Below are positions 25,034-35,861 of a stretch of 64,000 bases of DNA, piece by piece. The stretch is taken from positions 31,172,342 through 31,236,341 of the forward strand of contig NC_063256.1 in assembly GCF_019578655.1 (NCBI RefSeq). The letters run 5' to 3'. The translations under genes were made by a program, and so were the position numbers. This DNA is from Ricinus communis (lineage: Eukaryota > Streptophyta > Magnoliopsida > Malpighiales > Euphorbiaceae). Position 1 is the first letter of the stretch. Each line of letters begins with the position of its first letter. Below the pieces are notes generated by a model that was given only the letters and a program-made list of their open reading frames with translations, was not told where the DNA came from and did no database searches.

Positions 25034-26640
25034 ATGACCAGGAGTTCTAATCCTGCACCAGTAGACCCTTTGCCCAAACCAGAGCGATCCCTCAAGTAGC
25101 TAAGGAAGCGATTAGACATGGAGGAGGAGGAGCAGATTGAGATTCCTGTCCATACACCAGTAGACATGGGAGACAGCAACAACAATGTCGCTGAAGCAAA
25201 TAGGATAATTATGAGTTTGCTAGACCTTCCCTAAAGGGGACGCACACTAGTATAGTGAGGCTAGCTATTGCAGCAAATAACTTTAAAGTTAAGCCAATTG
25301 TCATTCAGATGGTGCAGCAGAGTGTACAGTTTAGGGGCTTGCCTAGTGAAGGTCCTAATGCCCACATTGTGAATTTATTGGAGATTTATGATACCTTCAA
25401 GATAAATAGGACTATCGATGATGTCATTAGGCTTAGGTTGTTCTTATTTTCCTTGAGGGATAGAGCAAAGAGATGGCTATAGTCCATACCAGCTAACACT
25501 ATCACCACTTAGAGTTCTTTGGCTGAGAAATTTCTTTATAAGTACTTTCCTCCTGCTAAGATGCGTAATGACATTTCTTCTTTGTGCAGTTTGATAATGA
25601 GAGCATGTATGATGCATGGGAGAGGTACAAGGACTTGCTAAGATGTTGCCCACACCACGGTTTGCCATTATAGATGTAGGTGTAGACTTTTTACAGTGGC
25701 TTGAACTCAGCCACGAGGCAGATAGTAGATGCAGTTGCTGGTGGGGCCACAACAGTAAGATGCTAGAGCAGGCCCAAAATTTAATTGAGGAGATGGCCAT
25801 GAACACATATTAGTGGCAGTCTTCTAGGAGTAGGCTAGGACCGCAAGAAGTGGTGAACCAGGTAGATTCTACATCAGCCTTGGCAGCTCAGGTGGAGCTT
25901 TTAGCCAAGAAGATTAACCAAATTTCAGATGCTACCCAAGCAAAGACAAATTGGTCATGAAGTTTTGTGGTGGTCCGCACTACGGTGCAAACTGTAATGC
26001 GGGAGGTATGTTTGCTTCTTCTTCATCTTCTTCTTCTGCTGACCTTCAACAGGTTTATTATATGGGAAATGCGCCCAGGAAGCAGAATAACCTATACATC
26101 AAAAACATATAACCCAAGGTGGAGAAACCATCCCAACTTCAAATGGTGAAATAATAATACCTAGGGTCTACCAGGATTTCAGCGGTTGCACCAGCAGTAA
26201 CCCCAATAGCAGATTGTTCTCTCTCAACTACCCAGAACCATGAGAAGAAGCCCAATTTAGAGGATTTGATGATGAGGTTTATGTCCACTTTAGAGAATAA
26301 ATTTCAGCAAACAGACACAACTCTTAGAAATCAGCAGGCCTTCATACAGAATTTGGAGAATCAGATAGGCCAGATTTCTAAGATGCTGGCTGAGAGATAG
26401 GCAGGGATGCTCTCCAGCACCGCAGAGTCAAACCCGAGGGAGCATGACAAGGCTGTCACCTTGAGATCCGGTAAGCAGTTAGCTAGCTCTTTACCTATGG
26501 CTGACGATGATATTGTTGTGCAGGATGAGCTAGCTAGGAAGGAGCCAAAGCCTAAAGTGATAGAGCCTGCGTGAGCTGAGGATAAGAAGAAGAGTCCTGA
26601 GAGAATACCAGCCACTAATCCTATATCCTGCTAGGTTGAA
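25034..26640 (+). pseudogene. gag of element B, broken
   Basis: The likely start is MTRSSNPAPVDPLPKPERS at 25034, with a stop soon after. The conserved gag block VRLAIAANNFKVKPIVIQMVQ begins at 25255 and LRLFLFSLRDRAKRWL ends at 25479, where a TAG replaces the expected Gln. AEKFLYKYFPPAK and the knuckle-like KFCGGPHYG-NCNAGG (about 25960) follow. A long linker with NQQAFIQNLENQIGQISKMLAER leads towards protease. Stops and frameshifts are frequent. Confidence 0.78.
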
Positions 26641-26674
26641 GCAGGAAAAGGTTGATCAGTAATTTGGTAAGTTT

Positions 26675-27230
26675 TTGGATTTATTTAAGCAGCTGAGGAT
26701 TAACCTACCTTTTGTTGAGGCTATATCGCAGATGCTCAGGTATGCGAGATTCTTAAAGAAGATTCTAAGCAATAAAAGGAAGCTGGAGGACTTGGGACTA
26801 GTGACACTAAATGAGGAGTGCTCAACCATTCTTCAAAACAAGCTGCTAGTAAAGAGGCGTGATCAAGGGAGTTTTACTATTCCTTGTATTATTGGTGATT
26901 TGCATATTAATGATGCTTTAGCTGATTTAGGAGCTAGCATCAATTTAATGCTTAGCAGTTTGTTTGAAAAATTAGGTTCAAGTAAGCCAAAACCTACTAG
27001 GATGAGCATACAGTTAGCGGATAGGACTGTGAAATTTCCTAGGGGGATAGTTGAGGATGTACTTGTTAAGGTAAATAAGTTTATATTTCCTGTTGTTTGT
27101 TGTTATGGATATGGAGGTTGAGAGTAGTTTACCTTTATCTTAGGTAGACCATTCTTTGCAACATCTAGGGCTGCTATAGATGTATATGATGAGAAGTTAC
27201 AACTTAGAGTAGGTGATGAGAGTATTACCT
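26675..27230 (+). pseudogene. Aspartic protease of element B
   Basis: LFKQLRINLPFVEAISQM opens the domain. GSFTIPCIIGDLHINDALADLGASINLM contains the active-site DLGAS at about 26931-26948. RMSIQLADRTVKFPRGIVEDV follows. A frame change near 27100 interrupts the VMDME..ILGRPFFATSRAAIDVYDEKL part, which is readable to about 27210. Confidence 0.8.
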
Positions 27231-27479
27231 TTGACCTTAACACTTCTATGAGAAATTCACTTGACCATGATAATATTGTATATTATGTGGATGTTTTGGA
27301 TGATATTGTGGGGTCTAAATTGCAAGAGATATTACTTGAAGATTTGCAAGTGGCATTACAGGCTGAGGATGAGGAGGAGTTGTCCAACGAGGATGTGTTG
27401 GAACAACTTGCTTGTTTGCTGGCTAGTAAGCCTAGCAAGTCTGCTGACTATTTTGTTGATATTGATAAGTCAGGGGTGT

Positions 27480-29200
27480 AGAAATTGAGACCTTCACTTG
27501 AGGAGCCACCAACCCTATAGTTGAAGGAGTTGCTTAAGCACTTGACCTATGCCTATCTGGATGAGGCAGAGAAGCTGCCGATGATCATTGCAGCTGATTT
27601 GACTCCTTTGGATAGGGAGATGACTTTGGCCTCTCTCAAGAAATAACCTGAGGCCTTGATATACAAGATTGCAGACATTCCTGGAATGAACCCTAACTAT
27701 TGTTTGCATAAGATCCTGATGGAGGATAGTTATAGGTCAGTAGTATAGCCACAACGACGGTTGAACCCAAACATGAAGGAAGTAGTAAAAAAGGAGGTAA
27801 TTAAACTTCTGGATACAGGTTTGATTTACCCTATTTCTGACAGCTCTTGGATTAGTCTTGTGCAGGTTGTGTCCAAGAAGGGAGGTATGACAGTGGTCAA
27901 GAATAAGAAGGATGAGCTAATACCGACTAGGACGGTAACTAATTTTCGAGTTTGCATTGATTATAAGAGGCTTATTGATGCAACTCGGAAGGACCATTTT
28001 TCCATTCCTTTTATTGACTAGATATTAGAACGTTTATCAGGGCTATGTTTTATTGCTTTCTTGACAGTTTTTCGGGTTATTTTCAAATTCCCATTGCACT
28101 TGAGGACCAAGAGAAAACCACTTTCACTTGCCCCTATGGTACGTTGAGTTATAGGAGGATGCCATTCGGTTTGTGCAATGCACCTACTACTTTCAAGAGG
28201 TGTATGATGGCAATCTTCCATGACACGATTGAAGAATCCATGGAAGTGTTCATGGATGATTTCTCGGTATTTGATAACTCCTTCTCCCATTATTTTCTTA
28301 ATTTAGAGCATATGCTTGCATGCTGTGTAGAAGCTAACCTTGTGCTGAATTGGAAAAAATGCTATTTTATGGTAAGAGTGTATTGTGCTAGCGCATAAGA
28401 TTTCACATGTAGAGATGGAGGTAGATAGAGCTAAAGTAGAGACTATTGCTAAGTTGCCACCCCCTAGCTCGGTTAAGGCTGTTAGGAGTTTCCTTGGTCA
28501 TGCAGGTTTTTATAGAAAGTTCATTAAAAACTTTTCTAAGCTTGCTAGACCTTTGACTCAATTGCTTGCAAAAGATGTTCCATTTATATTTTCTGATGAC
28601 TGTTTGCAGGCCTTTGGGTTACTTAAAGAGAAACTAACTACAGCCCTTATTACGGTTTCATCTAAATGGGGGCCTGCCTTTTGAGCTAATATGTGATGCT
28701 AGTGATTTTGCAGTTGGAGCTGTTTTAGGACAGAGGATTGATAATAAGTTCCAACCTATTTATGATGCTAGCAATACATTGACAGATGCCCAAGAGCACT
28801 ATACCACTACTGAGAAGGAGTTGCTTGCTGTGGTATACGCGTTTGACAAGTTCCACTCATACTTGGTGTTATCCAAGACTGTGGTCTACACGGATCACTC
28901 AGTATTAAGGTACTTGTTTGGAAAGCATGATGCTAAGTCGAGACTCATTCGTCGAATTTTGCTTTTGCAGGAATTCGACATTGAGATCAAGGATAAGAAG
29001 GGTGCAAAGAACTTGGCCGCAGATCACCTTTCAAGATTGGAGAACCCGAGTCTAGACGCACTTGATGAGAGGGCTATTGATGACAGTTTTCTAGATGAGT
29101 ACTTGTGCTCCATTCAGGTATCTTTGGACATCCTTTGGTTTTCTAATTTTGCAAATTACTTGTTTGCAAAGGTCCTACCAAAGGGTATGACATTTCAATA
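27480..29200 (+). pseudogene. Reverse transcriptase and RNase H of element B
   Basis: RT blocks: RRLNPNMKEVVKKEVIKLLD, GLIYPISDSSWISLVQVV and VCIDYKRLIDATRKDHF, a TAG at 28019 where A1 and A2 have Gln, then SGYFQIPIALEDQEKTTFTC, YRRMPFGLCNAPTTFKRCM and the polymerase box FMDD at 28249-28260. RNase H: LICDASDFAVGAVLGQ, TTTEKELLAVVYAF and YTDHSVLRYLFGK, with the connection RLIRRILLLQEFDIEIKDKKG and AADHLSRLE. Catalytic Asp/Glu residues are present, but the frame is broken at least four times. Confidence 0.85.
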
Positions 29201-30415
29201 AAAGAAGAAATTCTTTGCTGATTTGAAGTACTACATTTGGAAAGATCATTTTTTGTTTCGAGTTTGTGTAGACCAAGTGATTTGGCTATCCGTGTACGGG
29301 AAGGAGATCCTCCAGATTTTGAGGCATTGCCATGACGGACCAACGGGAGGTCATCAAGCAGCTAACCACACTGCTAGGAAGGTTCTAGAGGCTGGATTCT
29401 ATTGGCCGATCATTTTTTGCGATGCTAGAGCATTCGTGTAGGTTTGTGATGCATGCCAGAGGTCAGGTAACATTTCTGCTCGTGATGAGATGCCCCAAAC
29501 AAGCATTTAAACGGTTGAGATTTTTGATATTTGGGGCATTGACTTCATGGGGTCCTTTCCTTCTTCTTTTGGAAATAAGTATATCCTTGTTGCTGTTGAG
29601 TATTTCTCTAAGTGGCCAAAAGCACAAGCTTTCCAAATTGATGATGCTAGAGTTGTTACTAAGTTTGTCAAGCGATTGTTTGCTAAGTTTGGCATACCTA
29701 GGGCAGTAATTAGTGATAAAGGGACTTATTTTTTTAATACTCAACTAGAGAGAGTACTTCAGCGATATGGAGTGACCTATAAGTTTTCTACACCCTATCA
29801 CCCGTAGACTAGTGGGCAAGTAGAGGTTACCAATGCGGGCTTGAAATACATTTTAGAGAAAACCATGGGGGTGAGTAGGAAGGATTAGGCAAATAAGTTA
29901 GATAATGCACTTTGGGCATCCAGGACAACCTATCGTACCTTTACAAGTTTTACACCCTATAGGCTTGTGTATGGAAAAGCCTGCCATTTACCTGTTGAGT
30001 TAGAGCATAGAGCCCTTTGGGCCTCAAGAACTTGTAATTTTGATATGGATTCTGCAGGTAAACAGAGATAGTGGCAGCTCAATGAGTTGGATGAGTGGCA
30101 TCAGCAAGCATATGACAACTCCGTCATCTATAAGGAGCGGACTAAGAAGTGTCACGATAAGCGATTGAGGGCCTCAAAGGAGTTCAAGTTGGGGACTGAG
30201 TGTTGCTCTACAATTCACGTCTCTGTTTGTTCCTAAGGAAGCTCAGGAGTCGCTAGTCAGGGCCATTCGTGATTCAGCAAGTGTTCCCATATAGCACATT
30301 TGAGTTGCATCACCGCGATAGGGGTAGTTTTAAGGTGAATGGGCATCGTTTGAAGCATTATCATGAGGACTCGCTTGAGATCGAGGAGCGGGTCAATATG
30401 GTGTCATTCCAGTGA
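29200..30415 (+). pseudogene. Integrase of element B
   Basis: HHCC zinc region: LRHCHDGPTGGHQAANHTARKVL, then VCDACQRSGN after a TAG. The catalytic triad is readable: [15 protein letters not shown] (Asp), [11 protein letters not shown] (Asp) and TSGQVEVTNAGLK (Glu, just after a TAG at about 29806). The C-terminal part includes YGKACHLPVELEHRA and a GKQR-WQLNELDEWHQQAY helix. Domains are collinear with Athila integrases; stops make it inactive. Confidence 0.84.
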
Positions 30416-30639
30416 GATTGACTTTCTGCATAAGTCCAGCTATACGACTTGGTCAAAAGAAGTGCTCTCGGGGGGCATTCCAAGCTTATTCTTTACATTT
30501 ATGTATTTCCTTTTGAGAATTTAAATTATCCTTTATGCTTACCTCGTTTTTCACATTTCAGTTGGTTTGGAACTTAACTCCCTACATTTTTATGTTGTTT
30601 TGGGTGAAAATTTCCTTGGTTGTGCAAATTATTAAGCTA

Positions 30640-31100
30640 TACATGTTTTAGTGCAAAAAACGGAGTAAAAGCACATTTCTAGGCTTCAACACGGTCTGTG
30701 CTGCTCCATATGGCCCGTTCCCAGCTTCCCACGGCGTGTTAGATGTGAAAAATGAAGTTACACAGTTCCCGAGAGTCACAAGGCCTATGCTACTCTACAC
30801 GGCCCGTGTCCTATTGCCTAGGGCGTGTTGAGTATAAAAGTTAGAAACTACATGGTTCTTGAGAGTCACACGGTTGATAATACGACTTGTGTCCATCAAT
30901 ACGGCCTGTGTCAAAATCGTGTTGATTTTAAGGCGTTTGAGAATGCGGTCTTATTGGGGGCACGGCTTGGACATGGCTCGTGTCGTGCACACAGGGAAGA
31001 ACACGCGCGTGTCGGGTGCGGCGACTATAAAAAGGGGAGAAGGACATCGGCTTTTAGCGTATCACGATCGTTTTAGAGCAAAAATCTTTCTGATTCTTCT
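30640..31100 (+). promoter_or_regulatory. Candidate internal promoter of element B
   Basis: Between integrase and the ORF1-like frame lies a GC-rich island. It holds a 6+1+6 dyad ACACGG-C-CCGTGT at 30797-30809 and several half-sites. Two imperfect ~115-bp repeats can be seen, each with a gttcy(c/t)gagagtcac phrase (near 30760 and 30860). A consensus TATA box, ctataaaaagg, is at 31025-31035. The same dyad occurs in B's LTR. Promoter activity is inferred; nothing in the sequence proves transcription. Confidence 0.4.
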
Positions 31101-31317
31101 ATTTTCTCTAGTATTCTCTACAAATTTTCAATTTTGTGCAATTTTCTCGCGTTTTTGCCATTAACCAAGTAAGTTTCTTTTTTATTTCCTAATTTTTTTC
31201 ATTATTAATAGTTAGTTGTTATTTTTTTATTTAATTAGTTTTATTATTATTATTTTTCTCCTTTCTTTATTTTCTCTGCTTATCTATTTGATGTTATTTT
31301 GCTTGATGTTCTTTGAA

Positions 31318-31445
31318 TTTTATTTTATTTTATTATTTTGTTTTATTATTTTATTTTATTATTTTATCTTATTTATTTTATTTTATTATTTTGTCTTATT
31401 TATTTTATTTTATTATTTTGTCTTCTTTATTTTATTTTTAGTTTA
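31318..31445 (+). repeat. AT-rich tandem repeat in the B spacer
   Basis: Repeated ttttattttattattttgtctt-like units of about 25 bp. The hydrophobic open frame across it is a by-product of TTT/ATT-rich DNA, not a membrane protein. Confidence 0.65.
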
Positions 31446-31639
31446 TTTTTTAATTTCTTTTAGTCTTAATTTCTATATTGATTAAGGTATAGTTTAGTTA
31501 TTTAATTCTTATTATGTAATTTTGCTTGTTCAGTCATTATTCTGTCAAAATTTCGGCTTAATTTCTATGCTGCTTGAATTATTTATCTACTATGCATGCT
31601 TTATTTTCTGTGCATCTGTTAATGACTAATATCTTTTTA

Positions 31640-32770
31640 GGTACAACGTCAGAACGCACCAGACAGCAGCCTCCATGACAAGCACACTACAAGAGACATC
31701 GCACAGATGCAGACGCTTCTTCTTTATAGCAGCAGGCTCCAGCACCACCAGCACAGCTAGCCAGACCTCAGAGACCCTTGGCACTACCAGCCCCCATGAA
31801 ACATCAACTGCTTACATTTCTGTCCTTAGACCACGAGCAGTGCTTCCAAGCCCTTCGATGGAAGCAAGTCAGGACTGGATGGTGTATTGACTTCACCGCG
31901 CTAGAGAGGGTCGGACTAGTCCCAAAGGTCAGAGAGCTCTTTGAGACCCTACCATATGCTCGATTCTTTGACATCATCGACCCTACCTATCGGGAGCTCA
32001 CTATAGAGTTCTTTGAGTGACCTGACACAAATAAAGATATGTTACCAGTAGGAGTCTGCCAGATGGTTAACATACGAATGGTGACAGCTTCTCAGGGGCC
32101 CCTCGGTGTTGAGTACAGATTAGTCAGGCGGATCCTGCGGAAGGTTAGGGAGGCCTAGGCTAGAGCACCACGGGACCTAGCTGTGGACGTATCAGAGCTA
32201 CGACCTCAAGATATACCTGACCCGGCACGTGCTTTCGCCCCCTCTCCTGGTGCTTCATCTTCATACAATGCCAACACCTCTAGTGCTCAGATAGGTGTCC
32301 TTGCGGATCACCTAGACAGGCTTTGAGACCTTCAGGAGGAGCACTTCACTAAGTTCAGGCAGTTTGGGAGGAGACCAGAGCACAGCTCTAGGGCTTTAAT
32401 GACCTATTGCAGCAGCTCTTAAAGGGCCTCAAGAGGCAAGTTACACAGTCAGATCAGATGGTAGCTCAACTCAAATGATAACTAATTATGGCATTAATGA
32501 TAGAATGCAACGATTCTTTGATGACCTGGATGATATTAAGCTGGACCTCAGCGATTGCTTTCTAGATGTGACCCAGCCGCCACCAGTTCTAACTGCCACT
32601 CAAGACCCTCCACTGTCTACAAGCACAGCTCCTACCTAGGATGCACTGGTGCCCCCACCAGCCTCACCTTCCACTCAGGATCCCCCGCCGCCTATTAGCA
32701 CAGCCCTTGCTGAGGACGCGCCGATCTTCACTCCACCAGCTGCGACAAATGATCAAGGCAGTCTTCGTTA
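31640..32770 (+). pseudogene. Athila ORF1-like reading frame of element B
   Basis: A frame readable through stops from about 31640. FTALERVGLVPKVRELFETL and PYARFFDIIDPTYRELTIEFFE (about 31895-32019) resemble the domain called ATHILA ORF-1 in plant Ty3/gypsy elements. It continues through a TGA as PDTNKDMLPVGVCQMVN, and then to a Ser/Pro-rich C-terminal tail (PPPASPSTQDPPPPIST, about 32652). The function of ORF1 is unknown; its place after integrase is where some relatives carry an envelope-like gene, but no membrane segment is evident here. In-frame TGA and TAG codons make it non-functional. Confidence 0.55.
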
Positions 32771-34339
32771 TATTTTATTTCATTTTCTACTTTTCTTTAC
32801 TTTATTATGCCAACATGTTATTTACTTAGATTTTATTGATTTTGCTTTTCTTATTTGTACTTCCCATGCGGGGTATCCACTTCATTTTACACTAAGGTCA
32901 GTGTGTTCTTCAAGTGTGGGGTGGGTAAACCGTATGTTCCTTTCTCTTTGTTGTAACTTTCTTTTAGCTGTATCTGAAATTGCTATAATTGATTATGTAT
33001 ATTGTTAGAATGTTAGGATACTATGTCTTTATGCACTTAAGTATGCTATTTTAGCTGATTGACAATTAGATTTATAGAATGTCAATTACTTTTCTTTGTT
33101 GGTCATTGTCCTTGGAAAATAATTAATGGTGGTTAATACATCAACTTTGCCGGGTTAAACCGGTGTTACTTAAGTATTTCTTGAGTCGTTGAATTTTAAC
33201 TTAGAAGGCCGATTATGTCATATGCATGTGTTTCTTAAATGGTGATTCAATTAATGATGTTCAGAACCAATTGCAACTAATGCCACACTTCAAATGTGAG
33301 ATTTTGAGCTAGTTGAGCATTCATTATACATATGCTCTTTATATTTCTTATTTGAGTGTGCATTGTACTTGATTTTGCTTCTAGAACTTGCTTTGTAATG
33401 CTTGTTGAGGTTATATGAATTTTGAATACCATGAGATGATTTAGGCAACTTAGGATTCACCACACTTGACCAAAAGCCTACCATCTGTGTTTCCATTAGC
33501 TAGCCATGATTGAGCTTTTATCCTTTTCTTCATTTTACACCATTCCACACTTTACATCTTAGCCTTTTCATTTTATCTTTCTTTTAAATCTATGCTGAAA
33601 TTTCTATGATTTGCTCACTCTTATTTGGAATTAAAATGCTATTTGCTATGTTTACCAAGTCCTTTTGATATTTGAGATGCTCCTTTCAATCCAAACTGTA
33701 TTTTTGCTTTTTTTAACTTTATTCAGTTGTATATAGAACTTTTATAAGCTGCTAGTTCAGTTTTCTTAAAAAAAATAAAACAACAAATTTTTTTATATTG
33801 GATTTAGAGCATTTTCGAGCATTATTCTACAAATTGAGGATTTTAATGAATATGGTTTTGAAGTTTTGGGCATTTATTCCTTTGAGCATACATTTTTATT
33901 TATTGCAAGAATTTCTAGCATTTTCACACCTCTTTCCCAAATCTCCATACCTTTACCTTAGCCCCATTACGACCCTAGTAAAGACCCTTTGATTTTGGTA
34001 TTCATTTGTTCACAGTAGTGGAGATAGGATTTATGAGCATGCTTATAGTAAGCGGGTTTTGTGCATTTTCTTTGAGGGATTTACTTCTCACCTTATATAC
34101 ACTTTGAGTGACTTGAGTGATCCCTGTGAGGAATTGGTTTTTTGACATTTGTTATCGTCTTGTTGATTAAGTTATTCATAAATTGATATTATCTCCATCC
34201 TTTGTTAATAATTTGTAACTTGACTTACGATTGAGTTTCTTTTGAGATGTGTTGAATGCTATTTATTGTGATATAGGGGCATGAACTTTGAGGATTTGTT
34301 GACTGCATTTTTATGAGTTGAATTGTTAATTGCTTGAGG
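32771..34339 (+). other. Non-coding 3' tail of element B
   Basis: AT-rich sequence between the ORF1-like frame and the polypurine tract. It holds a second polypurine-like phrase, caagtgtggggtggg, at 32911-32925. Nothing else is recognised. Confidence 0.55.
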
Positions 34340-34368
34340 ACAAGCAAAAGCTTAAGTGTGGGGTAATT
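34340..34368 (+). other. Polypurine tract of element B
   Basis: The phrase gaggacaagcaaaagctt followed by aagtgtggggtaatt ends directly at the 3' LTR (TGATGTGCATAA). This is the usual plus-strand primer position for Athila/Tat elements. Confidence 0.75.
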
Positions 34369-35861
34369 TGATGTGCATAATTTTACACATGTTTGCTTGC
34401 ATATTATTGTGTATTTTCTTAGCAATTATTGTGTTTTTATTCTAATATCACCTGTGTTTTATGTCCTTTTGTATTCCAGGAGATTTTATAGGTCCATCAT
34501 TAGTGTTTGAGCAATTCTAGATCAATTTTGAGTGAAAACGAACGTAATCAGAGGCGTTAATTTTGGGTTGACTCTTAGAAAGTCAACACAGCCGTGTTGG
34601 ATCCTGTGCAGAAATTCCAAGCCGTGTAGCTTAAACACTTTGTAGCAGTACATTTTTCGAGGGTACCACACCCTGGAGCACAGCCCATATGGGGTAAACA
34701 CGAGCAAGAACACGGCTATGGTCGATTCAGTTCATTCTGTCAATTGGAGTCCAACCCGGCCCGTGTTGGGGGACATGAACTGGAACGCGCTCGTATTTGC
34801 ATAATGAACAAAAGGAACGAGCCAAAAAGAGAAAAAGGGAGTTCCAGATCGACGATTTTAACTTTTGATATTCCGTTGTAATTTTCCTAGATGTGTTGTC
34901 AGGCATTTCAAGGGGCTTCTAGGAAACAGATTCCACCTTGGAACATCAGATTCATGATTTGGGTTTTGGACTGAATATTGAGGATGAGCTTTGGAGCGAA
35001 TGAAGAATCAATTTTGGAGATTAACTGTAGTGTGGATTAAGGCTTTGAGCTATCCATCTAATTCTAGGAAAAGGGTGTATATGTTCCGATTTCTTCGTTC
35101 TTTCACTGTAATTGATTCCTATTTTCTTTAGACATGAACATGTGTAGCTAGAGTGGTTGAACCCGTTCGGGTAACTTACTATGTTGGCTTAATACTGAAT
35201 TGTTAGGATTGTTTGAGTTCCTTTATGTATTCTTTTTGCTATTAATAATTAAATTCAGTTTTATTTACATTAAATGTGTTGATTACTGCTCATAGAATTC
35301 TTTTAACAATTGACAAATTCTGATTGAGTTTGGAAATTTAATTGCAAGATTAGGTCAATTTTCAATTAGAGATAAGGTTAATTAATTTTCCAGATTAAGA
35401 ATTAACAAAACTTAATAGAGCCAAATTAAAGCTTAAGGCTAACTTAATAATCAATCGTTAGGAAGAGATTCCAACTTTAGGTTCTTAGATTTAGGAATTC
35501 GGTTGTCTCGAGAGGGAAACCGAATTCAGTTAAGAATCCATCCACGGGTAGCATAATCGGACTCAATAATCTATTATCTTTTCTTTGATTGCCAACTAGT
35601 CTAGGTTCCCTTTGGGTTTGCTTTCTTGTCTTAATTATTCTGTTTATTCATTCATTCTCGTATTCCATTTAGAACTTAGCTTTTAGTCATTAGTAAATCT
35701 AGAAAACGTCTGTTATTAATTTTAGGCTAGATAACAAAGGACGAAGTAGTAACTCTAGGACTTCACTTTTCTGAGGGATACAATATTTTAATACTTGCCG
35801 TTGTGCTAGGCTACATCGATAGGTTCACTGCCTTAGTTGTAGTTCCATAAGCAGCACACTA
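34369..35861 (+). repeat. 3' LTR of element B
   Basis: 1493 bp, from TGATGTGCATAA to ..gcagcacacta, followed by the target duplication GAAGT. It contains the uninterrupted C1 target (..aggctagataaca). The dyad corresponding to 22322-22336 is degraded here (cccggcccgtgttg, near 34755). Confidence 0.88.

Larger units (their letters stand above)
21980..35861 (+). mobile_element. Complete Athila-type Ty3/gypsy retrotransposon B
   Basis: A structurally complete element of 13.9 kb, or 12.5 kb without the nested solo LTR C1. Both LTRs start TGATGTGCATA. The target duplication GAAGT flanks it on both sides. Inside, in order: tRNA-Asp primer site, gag, protease, RT, RNase H, integrase, a non-coding spacer with a TATA box, an Athila ORF1-like frame, a long AT-rich tail and a polypurine tract. 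Every frame is broken. The LTRs differ at many positions, so the insertion is not recent. Confidence 0.9.

Noticed and set aside
31216..31485. 89-codon hydrophobic open frame that looks like a membrane protein
   Set aside because: It lies on a TTTTATT-rich tandem repeat; Phe, Leu, Ile and Tyr come from base composition.
30420..32770. Envelope-like gene of element B
   Set aside because: No signal peptide, transmembrane segment or fusion-type region is visible; the frame fits the ATHILA ORF1 type better.
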